Assembly (NCBI GenBank): GCA_964020975.1
Contig: OZ026613.1
Coordinates: 118,581,185 to 118,645,184, forward strand
Length of the DNA stretch: 64,000 nucleotides
Source of the DNA: Hermodice carunculata
Taxonomy: Eukaryota; Annelida; Polychaeta; Eunicida; Amphinomidae
Direction of reading: 5' to 3'
How positions within the stretch are numbered: position 1 is the first letter of the stretch; each line of letters begins with the position of its first letter. This document shows positions 48,318 to 63,070 of this stretch, in pieces. The translations under genes were made by a program, and so were the position numbers. A model generated the notes under the pieces. The model ran no database searches. It was not told the DNA's origin and worked only from the letters and a program-made list of their open reading frames with translations.

Positions 48318-48500
48318 CAGCCTTGACAATAATGAGTCACGCCTACTAACAAGTTCCTTAATCTTTTGAGCCACCTTAATATCCTCCTCGTTAAAAGACT
48401 TCACCCACCTATTATAAACTATTTTTTTCATTTCCAGGCCAGAAGACATGAAAAATTTCTCATTACCACCAGCTTTGTGCACAAAATGTTCCATAAGCAT
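48318..48500 (-). CDS. Possible host exon, unknown function
   Basis: A minus-strand frame opening at an ATG (48,500) and ending at 48,318 directly before a donor 'gtaaga'. The 61-residue product is charged and looks helical ('NEEDIKVAQKIKELVSRRDS'), with no low-complexity bias. No family is recognised. Against it: an in-frame stop lies just upstream of the ATG, so it would have to be a first coding exon, and no matching downstream exon was found. Confidence 0.22.
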
Positions 48501-49072
48501 TCATTGCAAGTCATTCCAAGACACAGCCATATAAAAGAAATCAAATTTACTGTCAGGTTCATATTGATTATACAATTGAAGAAGAACACACACACACAAA
48601 AACAAGTATGTAGCAAAACTTCAAGGGAGCATTAAACCAGGAATATAGCACAAAATTGTGCCATGAGCTTTTTAGGGCTGTCCGCAGATACGCCGTATAG
48701 ATTCTACCCAAGTAAGATGAAAATCGCCAACATGTGTTCATCAAACAGTTTACATACATTAGAACCATAAAAAAGTGTACAATACTTTTTAAATACAAAA
48801 ATTTTTAGTTATAAGGACATCATACCAAAATAAACCGAAAACCTATTGACCTTGCAATTAAAAACATACCTTACAGAAACGTCACTCTTCTTGAATCTGA
48901 TACAATGTCTAAAATATATCACCCCATAAACCACACAGAAAGTCTATTATAAATGAACCTTTATTTTACTTTATTGACAGCTTGATGTTGACTGCAATTT
49001 ACATCGCAAGGACTTTTACTACTGGCATGAGTAAGTGCATCAACTGGAAAATGGTTACACACTTCCGATAAT

Positions 49073-49103
<31 letters not shown>

Positions 49104-49271
49104 TACATACATATATATATATATTGACCAAGATCAATTTTCCGACAGTAAAAACAACAAAGGTCCAATTTTATACCCTTTGGGCACTGCAGTGGTGACG
49201 TCTGTAAGGCTCCATAGTTGACCTGTGCAGTAAACTGTTAACCATCTGCCATATAAATACGATTTAACCAA
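48501..49271. other. No gene seen; short CA tract
   Basis: Unique sequence apart from a CA tract at 49,074-49,100 followed by 'atacatacatacat'. Confidence 0.45.
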
Positions 49272-49394
<123 letters not shown>

Positions 49395-49619
49395 ATACTC
49401 ATAATTTTCCTTTGGTATGAATATGTCATGAACAGTAATGCGGAAGCACTTTTTTCAGTTTTCACAGGCACACCAACCCATCTGCCAGCACAATGTGACC
49501 TATGACCTCATACGCATGCCTGCCTTAAATGGTATAGACAATAGCCATCTTTCTAGGCACCAAAGACTTAAACCATGCACATATGAATACAGGGCAAGGT
49601 GGACTTTTGACCCCTCTAG

Positions 49620-52340
49620 ATAACCTCCAGGATATCATTATAGAAACATCCAAAGTCGATATCATGGCAAGCAGTGAATCTTGGTTGGATCAACTTACTG
49701 ACTCAGCTTAGGTCAATATGGATTGGTATAGCTTTGACAGAAGAGATAACAGCTGAGGTCAATAAAGATTGTTATAGCTTTGTCAGAAGACATAACGAGA
49801 AATTTCAAGGAAATCAATGAGTGGGTCTGTACATCAAGGTGGGTATTCTATACTTTGAAAGATCAGACTTTAATTTACCCCGCCTGTCTCATGGATGTGA
49901 AGTGCAGAGAAATTTGCCAAATAGGAAACCTTTCCTTCTGAGTGTTATTAACCGACACCAAAAGACAATTGCTGACTTTTTTTGCATTTTGAAGTTACAT
50001 TAAAACTGATTGATGAGAGGAATTTAAAAGGCGTTGTCCTCTCGGGTGATCCTGACATTAAAAAACAATGCTAATCTACAGAGGAAGTGGACTTTCTTGC
50101 CTATGATATTGGGTTTGAGAAACAAAATGGAACACCGACGAGATTGACGGAACATTTTGAAACCCTTATAGATGCAACATAAATCAATATCGACAACGTT
50201 TGTATTAATGATGTAGCACCGTTTTTATTGGTGATGAAACACCGTTTGTATCAGTGATGTACCACTTTTGTATCAGTGATGTATCACTTTTCGTATCAGT
50301 GAGGTATCACTGTTTGTATAGGTGATGTAGCACCGTTTGTATAAATGATGTTGCACCGTTTTTATCAGTGATGTAACACCGTTTGTAACAGTGATGTAAC
50401 ACTGTTTGTATCAGTGATGTAACACCGTTTGTATCAGTGATGTAGCAGCACTTGCTGTAGCCGATCATTTGTTGAATTTAATAATTATGTATGGAAAAGA
50501 CGCACCACCTGATTATAAGTCATATGACCACCAGAGGCTTTAAACGTCTCACAGTATGAGAACAGCTAGGGAAGTTCCTTGAGACACTTTAGAAATATTT
50601 GTTAGCACTAAAGATATGCGCTGTGCCTGGGAATATTATTCTTGGGTCTTATCATCTGGAACCAGCTCCTAGTCGTCATCACCCTTTATGACATGATCGG
50701 CTGTATGTAACAGTCTTACTTTCATGTTTAACGTCTCACTCAATACTGCTTTACTGCCGATTTACTGGAAATCGGCAAAGTTGTCAGTTTTACGTTAAAA
50801 GGGTTACAGACTGAACTCAGGGAATTACAGACCCATTTCTGTTTTATCTGCTTTTTCAAAGATAAAGACAAGGGTTGTTCACATGCAGTTGTATGCATTC
50901 TTCGCCTAACATGGACTTTTACACGTATATCAAATTAGGTTCTGAAAGAAATTTTCAACCCTAATATCCCTTCATAAGCTCACTGAAGTTATACAAAGGG
51001 ATTCACAATCGGTGGCATTTGGAGTGAACAAACTCGATCTGCGCAAGGCTTTTCACGTGATTGATCATGAAATATTACTTCGCTTTCTGTTGCATTATGG
51101 TACCAGATACTGGCATGTTTTCAGGAATAGTTTTAAAATCGGTACCAATTTAATGATGAATGACGCTCTATATAAGCTTGAAAGTTAGCAACTGGCGCAC
51201 CAGAGGGTTCAACTGCTGTGGACCCACTTATTTTTATAAATTGCATGAATAATCTGCCTCCCTGTATTTTACTGACAAAGATATTGGCATTATTGATTCG
51301 AATCAACAAGCTGACATTCGGAATGTATACTCTTAGTTTATGTGCTTGATAAAACAAATAACATGATCATTGGATCCAAGCACAGCACCAGCTCTCTGGT
51401 AAATACTGGTCGCAAGCTAGAGGGTCAGAAAATAATTCAAGTTGAGCGTAGGATATACCTGGGAGTTGTTCCTGTGGGTTGTTATAGACCGAAAGCTATT
51501 AACAGCTGAATTCACTCCCTGCCAAACTCAAGGGGTTCATCGGCATTCTAATACGTATTTTCCACTAATACATTTGCACCCTGTACAGCACATGGATGCT
51601 ACAATATTTAGATTATTATTCAATTGTGTTGGACGTCGTGCCAAATATGCATATAAACTTTTCACAGATTTGAAAACATGTCAATGCCAAAAGTGCTAAG
51701 CTGCTAGAGCACACATCACTTCCCTATTGGATGACTTGAAGTGGAGGAGTGTTCGTCAGCGCATTAATTTTAATATGTGTGTACTTATATGGAAATTGTT
51801 CATAATTTTGTTGTCCAATATATGTTTGATTTATTTCGGTTATACGTCATCCACTCTTATTCACAACATCGGGTCATCAGCTAACAACCATCCATTTCCC
51901 CCATGCACACCCAAGCTCTCTCAAGTCCCATGGAAGTACTGCGTGGAATTCTGTCCCACAACATATAACAGACTGCCACTCACCTGGAACTTTTAGCAGC
52001 GGTATGTCAAGTTTGTTTCAGATGCAGTATGTCAATTTTACGATTTTTATCTCCACAAAGGATATAATATGCAAGCTGTGCTGGTTCATTTTCTCATTAC
52101 TGACGTGATGTCTTGCTTTTAGATCCAGCTGCCATGTTATTGATCGTGTAATGGGAATCTTAACATTGTAAATAGTATCTAGAATTTATTTTTGCATCTT
52201 TTGCTGTACTGTGTACCTAAGTTCAATATCTATGGATATAAATATTTATATTATATAGGCGCCATGTAAAACAGTGTAATGCTGAAAGCTTTTTCAATAA
52301 AATACAATAATATAATACAATACCATACAATACAATACAA
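49620..52340 (+). mobile_element. LINE copy with endonuclease and reverse transcriptase, broken
   Basis: The longest LINE in the window, CR1/L2-like by layout. The endonuclease begins near 49,640 ('IIIETSKVDIMASSESWLDQ') and continues at about 49,821-50,130 ('VGLYIKVGILYFERSDFN', then a 'VDFLAYDIGFEKQNGTPTRL'-like stretch). Reverse transcriptase follows: 'NYRPISVLSAFSK' near 50,825, 'FGVNKLDLRKAFHVIDHEIL' near 51,020 and post-core sequence to about 52,000. The 3' end is 'ttcaataaaatacaataata' with an ATACA-type tail to 52,340. Many stops and frameshifts. A 23-bp minisatellite has grown inside the endonuclease region. Confidence 0.9.
50198..50449. repeat. 23-bp minisatellite inside the LINE endonuclease region
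   Basis: Eleven copies of 'gtttgtatcagtgatgtaac'+acc. The unit is coding-derived: the first and last copies fit the LINE protein context (NVCINDVA ... VAALAVADH). As 23 is not a multiple of three, growth happened after the copy had stopped being under coding constraint. Confidence 0.93.
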
Positions 52341-52494
52341 AGCATTTTTGCATTGTGTGCCACTTTGTGTGACCACAACCCGCCAAGAAATTTGAATTTT
52401 AATGAATTACAATTTACGTTCCAAATGAACTGTGTCCCATATTTAATTTTTATGATTAAGATTTACATAGGTAATGATATCAGCGTATGCCGTC

Positions 52495-52767
<273 letters not shown>

Positions 52768-52768
<1 letters not shown>

Positions 52769-53148
52769 TGCATTCGCACTGAGGTAACCAATAAGATATC
52801 TCTATCTGCACGAGCATGTCATACCGTACAGCACTATGCAAAGGCATAAAAACGTGACGTTACAGCATGCACACCACGTGCGTTACGACGTTCAGCATGT
52901 GGATGACAAAACGTCACACCACGCATTCAAGGTCTATGAGGTAGCCCTAATTGAGGCAACCAGACAGCAATAAGTGCTGCGTTTGTGTGTAATAATTGCT
53001 GGATTAAGGTATATCATTACTTAAATTGCATAATATAACAAATGTTGGATGGCAGGTCGTCCAATATGAAGTTTTACGAGACTTTATAGTCCACCAAAAC
53101 GTCATATTGGACTCCCTGCCATCCAATATTTGTTATATCATGCAATTT
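52768..53148 (-). repeat. Fold-back repeat family, copy 2 (without the Tc1 insert)
   Basis: Read on the minus strand it aligns with 20,427-20,700 plus 22,225-22,375: a hairpin at 53,148-53,023, then 'gtgtgacgttttgtcatcca', 'gtgcatgctgtaacgtcacg' and 'attggttacctcagtgcgaa'. The hairpin arms pair 'aaattgcataatataacaaa' with 'tttgttatatcatgcaattt' and carry 'ggatggcagg' and 'gtccaatatgaa' blocks. The Tc1 insertion point corresponds to about 52,841-52,852 here and is empty. Confidence 0.85.
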
Positions 53149-53171
53149 AATATAGCTTATGCTGAGGGCTG

Positions 53172-53234
<63 letters not shown>

Positions 53235-53293
53235 GTCTGTACTTCTGTTAGTCTGTCTGTCTATCTATCTATTTGTCTATCTATCTATCTATC

Positions 53294-53324
<31 letters not shown>

Positions 53325-53334
53325 CTATCTGTTT
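53172..53334. repeat. (TATC)n microsatellite
   Basis: About 160 bp of CTAT/CTGT repeat with small interruptions, adjoining the fold-back repeat. Confidence 0.97.
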
Positions 53335-54914
53335 AATTGTATTCAAGTGTATCAGTGACATTTCCTATTTGTGTAAACTTTTGTGCAAATTTTTGCATTT
53401 GAGCAACTGAGAATGTGGTCTAATTTAGGGATGCAAAAATATGGCATACACCTATATTATTTTATATTTGGCCATCAGATACATTTTTCAAACGGACCCT
53501 TTTCAACGGTGTTTCATAAATAATTGCCTATAGCAATAAGTTATGGATACATGTGCGGTAGCTTTTAAATCTACCATAGCCTAGATATTTGATGGTGACT
53601 AGAACACCGTGAAAATTACGCTGGCTCTACAACGAATGGAAGACATCAAAGGGAATCACACACTTGTTTCCAAAAAACTTGTGGAAGTAGTTTAAAAGAG
53701 TTTAATTCGCCCGCCTAAGCACGAGGTGTGCATTTAACTCAGTCCATTCAATATGATATTATCGATTTAAAGCTTTTGTGCCCGTACATGTTTAGATGCA
53801 GAGGTTCACAATTTATTAAGTTCACCTTTTTTACCTGTTTCAATGGCGTGGTGTAGATTGTAACCATTGATTATAATAGTTCCGTCGTCTTCCCCATGTG
53901 AACGGACCAAATATTGGAAAGGTTCAATGATAACTATTCGTAATATTCACGACATATTTTTTTCAGTTTTCCTTCCCAAAAAATACAAACAAAACAAACA
54001 AACACAAACAAAACAAAAAAACAAAAACAAAAAAAAAAACAACAACAACAACAAAAAAACAAATAAAAAAACAAAAAAGAAAAGAAGCCACCCACTTTAG
54101 GCCATGATCAGAGCAGGATATAGCATGTTTGAGGGTTGCACCTGCATTTCTATACAGGAAATGGTACCAGTTTGATGGTTCTAGATGTGCTTGCGCCTAG
54201 CTCATAGTACTATATGTTCAAGGGCTCTACATGTACTAACGCCAGGTCATGGAACAACAGGTGTATATATACTTACGTCCAATTCATGGTACAATAGTTG
54301 TACATATATTTACGTCTCGGTCATGGTACAACTTGTTTGCCGGTTTTTTGTGTTTCTTCGCATATTGATCACCTTGCACTTTATTCGGGGATAAGAACAA
54401 CATAATTGAAAGCTTTCAGTGTATTTATATTGTTCAGTGACATGTCTCAGTCAATATATCGACACTAAACGTGACAGAAATCACCATATCCTGATTTATT
54501 AAAGTGGTGGAGCTGAAGCAGGACGAAAACATTGAAACTGACAGTGGAAAATGTCAACAGCAAATATGCAGGATCTGGAGATTCTAAGCACCCGATGTAT
54601 GTTAGTAAGTCGGGTAACATTATGTTATATCCGGTCCAATCAATTTTCCGGTATACATTACTTCCATCTGCTAGGGTACCATGGGCATGTGACCTTTACG
54701 TGTGAGTATACCCAAACTGGCTTCAGAAATTGCTTCGTGTCTTCCGAGCATCAGTCTATCGATCTGGAAGGACAAACATTTTACCTTAACCGTCTACATG
54801 CATGCAGAAAAAATAAACATACAAGTATTATTACTTAGGCCTAATGTTATTGCCTACTTCGATCTTTCGTCTGGGATATACAACGTAGCTGTTTACTAGA
54901 TAATTTTTGGAAAA
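53335..54914. other. No gene seen; A-rich tract
   Basis: Unique sequence except for a CAAAA-type tract at 53,982-54,080. Frames of 95 codons or fewer are unsupported. Confidence 0.4.
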
Positions 54915-55225
54915 ACTGTGAACCCTTGTCATTGGAAGCAGTGTACAGAGACGCCATATGAGCACGCATGATACACACAATGGGAACCCTGGTCATTGGA
55001 AGCAGTATACAGAGACACCATATGAACGCCCATAATACACACAATATGAGCACGCATAATACACACAATGGGACCCTGGTCATTGGAAGCAGTATACAGA
55101 GACACCATATGAACACCCATAATACACGTAATATATGAGCACGCATAATACACACAATGGGGACCTTTGTCATTGGAAGCAGTATACAGAGACATAATAT
55201 GCGCACGCATAATACACACAATGAT
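54915..55225. repeat. Tandem repeat, four copies of about 64-88 bp
   Basis: Each copy holds 'cattggaagcagtatacaga', 'gacaccatatgaacgcccat' or close variants, and 'aatacacacaatggg'. A sub-block 'tatgagcacgcataatacac' is duplicated within two of the copies, which makes the unit length vary. Confidence 0.88.
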
Positions 55226-56815
55226 ATTGTAGCAAAAAACCTTGAACCTGAGCGCTGGCACTCGTGTCAGCTCAGTCTGTCATTACACTAAGTTGTAAAT
55301 GAAGTTAGGCTGTGACATTGTACCATGGAGTTAGTATGGAACTCGTTTCGCCACTTTGTTGTGTGAAATTCGATCCATCAAACAAAACGTATTTATTGCT
55401 GGTGTCACAGTGAATCCCGTAAGATTACAGTCCACAATAGCATTTGGCAGTAGGCCGTCAGAGAAAAAAAAATCAGTAAAGGGCATGTTTCCTCTAAACT
55501 GACTGTCTGTGGTGTTTCATGTATGCTATGATCGTCCGACAAACTGGTTCCACTGATTAGATGGTTAATGACATGGCCAACCATTTTTTTCCCTTTCTAC
55601 CAACTCCTTTTACATGAAACTTTTTTGGGGATTATAAGTGGCGACTTTTCAGACCCCAGCATGTATTGTTTTGTAGCCGTGCAGCATGCCATGGGTGTCT
55701 GTTTCGTGACCACCCTGTTTGAGCGGCCGTTTGCCTTGCGTGTGTGTGCGGTTCTTACATGTGGTCGGTGCCGCCACACCTGCCTCCCCAGCCCCGGACA
55801 TGATTTTCAGGTCTCTCAAAACACATGTTCAAATATTGGCAACCATGTATTATACTTTGAACAAGGACACTGTGCTAACCGTGGTTTATCATACTGTATA
55901 CTACTGGCACCGCCGGGACATGGACGATTCTCTCCTGCATGGATATCAATAAAGTGTGCCTTGTGAGTGCATGAGCAAATAGCAACTGAAAATTAAATGA
56001 AGCGGCATTGAGGATGATCCTCAAGATACAATGTAGTTGCTCTTACAACGATAAAAGGGTTTTCAGCTACAGTACCCCTCTCCCTTGTTTACCAAACTAT
56101 TGAGTTAACAAAAAGATTAGCTGACGAAGTGCTTCCTTGGGGCATGGAAAGGAATTAGCTGCACTTCCGTGCCTCCCGGCTTTAACCAAATTACATCTCT
56201 ATTTCCGCTGCTGATGTGTAAAAAAGGGAGGTTCCTGCGTGCGCCATGCCAACCCACCAGACCAGCGTTCAGGCAAACCCTAGACCTGCTGGAAATTTCT
56301 GCCAGTTATGTGCCATATACTAATTGTACTGGGTACGTTTTTCTTTATTAAGCTCTCATGCCATAAGATACATCTGCTCTTTCCTGCAGCTAACCAAGAC
56401 ATACCCATACGACAGCAGACTGTCTCAGATCCTTTTGCTAGTTTTGAAGTATGGATGCGTGATACTGGCCTCTCGGGTAGTATTCTTTTGGTAAATTTGT
56501 ATACCTTTTTGTGCTCATATGTACAAGTAATGGCCACGTCCCTGAACAAAGTGCAGGTTCATGATCACTATGAACTAAGTTTTATGCTATTCACGCAACT
56601 ATCCTGCCATCGTTGTCCTATCCAAATTGTGTTAATTTTTGTGTATTGGCCCCGTGACTTAGGGGCCACAATGGTATTTTACTTAGTCTACCATCTTTTG
56701 ATAAGTGGAGGTATACAACATTGCCTACCGTTGATAATATATCACTTTGTTACACGCACTCACTAGTGGATGTGTAAACTTGTTCCATCCTTAATGTCCG
56801 GGTATATGCCTTGTT
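55226..56815. other. No supported gene
   Basis: Unique sequence. Frames of 132 codons (55,568-55,966) and 152 codons (56,308-56,766) show no recognisable domain, and I did not find a splice pattern that supports them. Confidence 0.35.
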
Positions 56816-58525
56816 GGTTTAAACATATTTTATTGACAAGCCATTGGCCGATAGGCTCACTAGCCTATATTAGGGCCTGTTGTACAGCAATTGGCCAACA
56901 GGCTCACTAGCCTATATTAGTGCCTATTGTACAGCAATTGGCCGACAGGCTCACTAGCCTATATTAGGGCCTGTTGTACAGGAATTGGCCAACAGGCTCA
57001 CTAGCCTATATTAGGGCCTGTTGTACAGCAATTGGCCAACAGGCTCACTAGCCTATATTAGGGCCTCTTGTACATATAAGACAACACAGCATTGATGTTT
57101 CGAAACATTAATATACAGAGAAGCAACAATTGCGACCACATATTCAGAATAGGTGGGGGATGCGTGATGTGAGATTACAATTACTTTCATTAGTGGAAAA
57201 GTAGTTTCCAAAATTCATATCTTAAACCTTCCTGAATTCTTAGTATAATGATATACTGCTTGGAAAATTGCCTCATTTGTCGCTCTTTTCCCCTTAATTC
57301 CAATTAGTGACGTGCTAGCGTTGAAACTCGCTAAATGTATTATTTTAGTCTGCAATTCATTTCTCAATAAAGCATACCTACTACTTTCGAAGAAAAAATG
57401 ATGTATGTTCTCTGATTCCGCTCGACATAGGCATGTAGTGGTTCAACAATGCCAATTCTAAAAAGATTATTATTACACTAGCTGCAGCCTATTCTCATCC
57501 TGGCATGGATAACAGCAATATTCATATCACCGTAATTATACAACTCGTCACATATTGGTTTGTTCTTGTTAAGTTCCCTTTTGAAGTCCTTAAATGTTCA
57601 TGATTCCTCATTGACCGAGGTGGTAAGTTTCATTCGCGTATAGTTGATGGAAAGAATGAGCTAAAAACTGCCTTTTCGTGTGTATGGACAGTACGTAATT
57701 GGTTTGTCCGTTCCGGAACTGTTCCGGGTAATAGTTTATTGGAATAACTAGGGGCATGTCCATTTATCATTTTCAACATTAGTACTAATTTCTGTTTTTG
57801 TCCCACGTTCAGCCAAAGTATCCTATCCCGTCTTGATATCTATTTGCTAGAGACCTATATGAACAAATGCTCCTCTTACAACCCATGCTGCGGCCAGCTG
57901 AACTGATCCAATTTTGTCTTTATCAGTTTGTGTGCATCCATCCCAGACCAAACTAGCATTCTCTTGGCTTGGAAGTACAAAGGAGAAGTATAAGGATGCT
58001 AAGGATCGTCTGTTCAACCTATACGGTAAACATTTAATATGCCAACTAACCTTTTGGATTTTGTAACAATTTGGTTTACATGGTTTGACCAGGAACGATC
58101 TGCGTAAAACAAATGACCTAAATGTTTATGCAAATTTATATTTTCAAGGTTGTTGTTGTTGTTGTTTTTGTTAAATTGCACACAATGATTGTCTGGAGAA
58201 TTTTAATTGCTGACTATCAGTGTTTTGTTTTTTGGGAGTTGAAAGCCGCGGATCGGACCATCGAGGAATTGAGTTAAGATCATGATTTAATATCTCAGCT
58301 GCTTCTGTTGGATCAATAACTGTAATGTACAGAGTTGTATCATCAGCAAAAAGACCTATTTCTGATTTCATAATTTCAACAATATCGTCTATATAGGTTA
58401 GAAAGAGCAGGGGCGCTAATACTGAACCTTGTGGGACAACTGCGGTAATGTTCTTCCCAAAACGAGATATGCTGTGTTGCAAGTTTGGGCTATATTTAGC
58501 AACATAACATAAAACCAAACGCATT
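56816..58525 (-). mobile_element. LINE copy (reverse transcriptase to 3' end), minus strand
   Basis: The minus-strand frame 58,524-58,171 holds the reverse transcriptase core: 'VVPQGSVLAPLLFLTYIDDI' near 58,430 and 'GLFADDTTLYITV' near 58,350. Post-core sequence continues in other frames: 'SWSNHVNQIVTKSKRLVGIL' near 58,100 and 'VWDGCTQTDKDKIGSVQLAA' near 57,945. The 3' end at about 56,816 reads 'caataaaatatgtttaaacc' on the minus strand, like fragments A and B at 29-31 kb, so it may be the same family. The 5' part is missing. Confidence 0.9.
56841..57075. repeat. 47-bp minisatellite in the LINE 3' untranslated part
   Basis: Five highly uniform copies of 'caattggccaacaggctcac' + 'tagcctatattagggcctgt' + 'tgtacag'. 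The copies differ at only a few positions, so expansion is recent. Confidence 0.95.
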
Positions 58526-60229
<1,704 letters not shown>

Positions 60230-61565
60230 TTTTTCTCTCACGAGGAATCGTTGTTGGTGGGGAAAATCACGAGTGACCGCAGTAAACCAAATTGTAAAAT
60301 TAGCATGGCGTGACACAAAGTCAGAACCATTTCGTTATTCAAACGAAGTTAAGGAGGGTGGGGTGTTGTCCCCGGCACTTTGGAGTATATGTCGATGAAC
60401 TAATTGTTAAGCTTCAATCAACAGGATTCGGATACCATATTGACAATTAATGTGTAGGAGCTGCTGGATATGCAGACGATATGATCCTTCTAGCTCTAAC
60501 TGTAACATCCATGTCCAAATTTTCAAATGTCTGTGTGTCTTTTTCTGAAGACTATGATGATTTATTTAATACCATAAAGTCAAATTTGTTAGTTTCAGTC
60601 AGCAAACCAATAATTATTGGGTTAAAATTCGTCTTGAAAGTGAAGTGATACAGTAAGTCAAGTGTTACAACCATCTAGGGTGTAATTTAGGTCCACACGT
60701 AAATGAAACTAACATGCGTGATAATACGCGTAAATTAAGCATGAAACTTAGCATCACTATGTCTCAGTTTAAGCAAATATATATTACTACAAGGTATAGT
60801 GCAGTTACGACTTACTGAATATCACTTAGTGGTTATCATCTATGGAATTCTCAGGTACAAATGCTCAACTTTTTTTATCCTGCACGGCGTAAAGCAAAAA
60901 AATACTCCAGAAACTGGCTTATGCTTGCCATAGTGGACTACTTCACATAATGTAACAATTTGGGTATTGAATATCAATTGCACAAACTTTTTTTTCAAAT
61001 TATTTATAAAATTTAGCATAGCAAAAACTATGTCGTTGATCTTTTGGCCAAAATTGCGCGCATTGGTAGCCGATCTGCCGTCGAAGACTCATTGAATTTT
61101 ACTTTATCTAAACATGATGTCCCCAAATGAACATTTTATATGTATCGTTTACATGATTGAATTGAGAGTGTGTGGAAAACATCGGAAGGGCAATCTCATA
61201 GACGTCGAACAGCATATCTGATATTAGAACTATAAAAACTAAGAGATGGTGAGCTTATCAATCAGGTTTTTGCCCACGGAATGCAGTACTTTCATAAATT
61301 ATCTTCGCGCAGCCTGACCAGTTACTACAAGATGACTGTGTGATGATATAATGGACCGTCTGTGTATGTTTTTTTGTTGTTGTTGATGTTGTTGTTGTTT
61401 TTTGGTTTTTTTTGGTTTTTTTTTTTTTTGGTTTTTTTTTTTTTTTTTTTGGTTGTTTTGATTTTTTTGCCCTTTTTTAAATTTGGGGGGGTATATTTTG
61501 GTTTTCTGTTTCAACACTTCGTATGTTGTATTATGTGCACTTATGGTACGAATAAAGATTTAATA
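60230..61565 (+). mobile_element. LINE fragment of a second type (reverse transcriptase to 3' end)
   Basis: The + strand shows a core 'GGVLSPALWSIYVDELI'-like stretch near 60,358 and 'GAAGYADDMILLALTV' near 60,457; the 'RQGGVLSP..F..Y.D.L / YADD' form differs from the 'PQGSVL.PLLF / FADDT' form of the other LINEs here. Post-core sequence runs to about 61,200 in broken frames. A possible 3' end is 'acgaataaagatttaataat' near 61,548. A GTT/T-rich tract lies at 61,365-61,455 within the 3' part. Confidence 0.75.
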
Positions 61566-62495
61566 ATACCGTTATCACTGTTAATATCAGATAGGACCCC
61601 CCCTTCTTTCCAGGTTGGTGACAATAATCTTCAAAAGTCTATGCACAGAAATAGCGGGGAGCCCCTTTTCAGAAATTAACGACAGAGGAACTGGCAGAAG
61701 ACACGACAGTAACAGCGCAAACTATAAATTGAAACTCGGTCGACGACAAGCCGTTGATTGAAAACCTGTGTATCATGACTGAACTTTGTGATACGCACAA
61801 TCAGGCCAAATAAGCGGATATGATGTCAAGTCCAGCCGGCTCCCGTGCTGTCTGTTGAAGCCATGTGGAAGGGCATTAACAACATGTATATTTCAACGAG
61901 TTCTATATTTCATACCTTTACAAGGGGTAGATGATAAGGGTATTTATATTCACTTGTGCCTGGTGCTTATTCGAGCCACACTTGCAGTTTCTATCCAGAG
62001 GCGGTCGTGATTAATTTTCTCATTGATGTAGCAATTCTATTTTTTTAGTTACGTAAATAGCAAACAAAATGGCAGAAGCTTCACAGGAACATAAGCTGCA
62101 CAACGAGACATGCATATGAATTTCATGCTACAAATCACGGGGCTCACGCCTGTATATCACGGATGACACATGGGTTTATTACCGTCACAGACAAGGCCAA
62201 ATACCCTTTTCTCCCATAAGTAGTGCTGTTAGAGAAATTAAAGCTTACAAATTCCAAATTCATAATCATTTAGTGCTTTCAAAATTGATTACAAGATAAA
62301 TCCCATCTGCCTGCACTAAGTAATATTTATTCCCAAAAATATTACTAATATTCCGCTTGCCAACACAAGCAGCGGGCCGTATCTCGCCAGGCGAGACTAT
62401 GGTTACTAAGACAACCAGGTATGTAGTTGTGGCAGTAAAATTACTATGCATGCCTTGTATTCAAAGGTCATTTTGCCATTCCTATCAAATATTGG
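61566..62495. other. No gene seen
   Basis: Unique sequence without supported features. Confidence 0.4.
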
Positions 62496-62501
62496 TAAAA
62501 A

Positions 62502-62672
62502 AAATGCAGCATTCGGTGCCAGTTGCAAACAATCTGTGTTTGCTACGAGTTGCTCCGAATAATCTGTGTTTGCTACGATTTGTTGGAGTTTTGGTTTTCG
62601 CGAGGCATGCCTCGCGAAAACCAAAACCTCAAACGAGTGCCACAAACTTTGTCTGCAGCCAGCACCTCATGC
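62502..62672. repeat. Fold-back element with a perfect 40-bp central palindrome
   Basis: The centre, 62,589-62,628, is an exact palindrome whose left half is 'gttttggttttcgcgaggca'. Outer arms pair imperfectly: 'atgcagcattcggtgccagt' with the complement of the stretch ending 'gcacctcatgctgcat'. The left arm also contains a direct repeat of 'aatctgtgtttgctacga'. No coding content. Confidence 0.9.
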
Positions 62673-62734
62673 TGCATTTCACTAATCCTTAACTGCGTTT
62701 GCAACAGCATTTTGTATCCATCAAAACATGGAAA

Positions 62735-62802
62735 CATCTATCACTGATAAACATATATCACTGATAAACATATATCACTGATAAACATATATCACTGATA
62801 AA
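62735..62802. repeat. 17-bp tandem repeat, four copies
   Basis: Four nearly identical copies of 'catatatcactgataaa'. Confidence 0.93.
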
Positions 62803-63070
62803 CATGGAGCGTTGTATCCATAGCCAGTTGCTGAGTGAGTGATTTCTGACCCAGTGGGGGCTCAGGGGACAGCGCCTGACTCAGTCAGCCATGCTGATGC
62901 AGGCATTGTTTTAAAGATGAGACATAACTACGTATACAATTATATTATGCTCCGGTGTAACCTTATTTTCTCCACTCCTATACAACTTTAGACATACTTA
63001 CATACTCTTGTACCATAGATAAATTGATCATGTGAGCAAAACAAGTTTAACGAATAATCATTTTCTCGAT

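Noticed and set aside
56308-56766. 152-codon frame with hydrophobic stretches
   Set aside because: No family resemblance, no clear splice context, and several alternative frames of similar length nearby.
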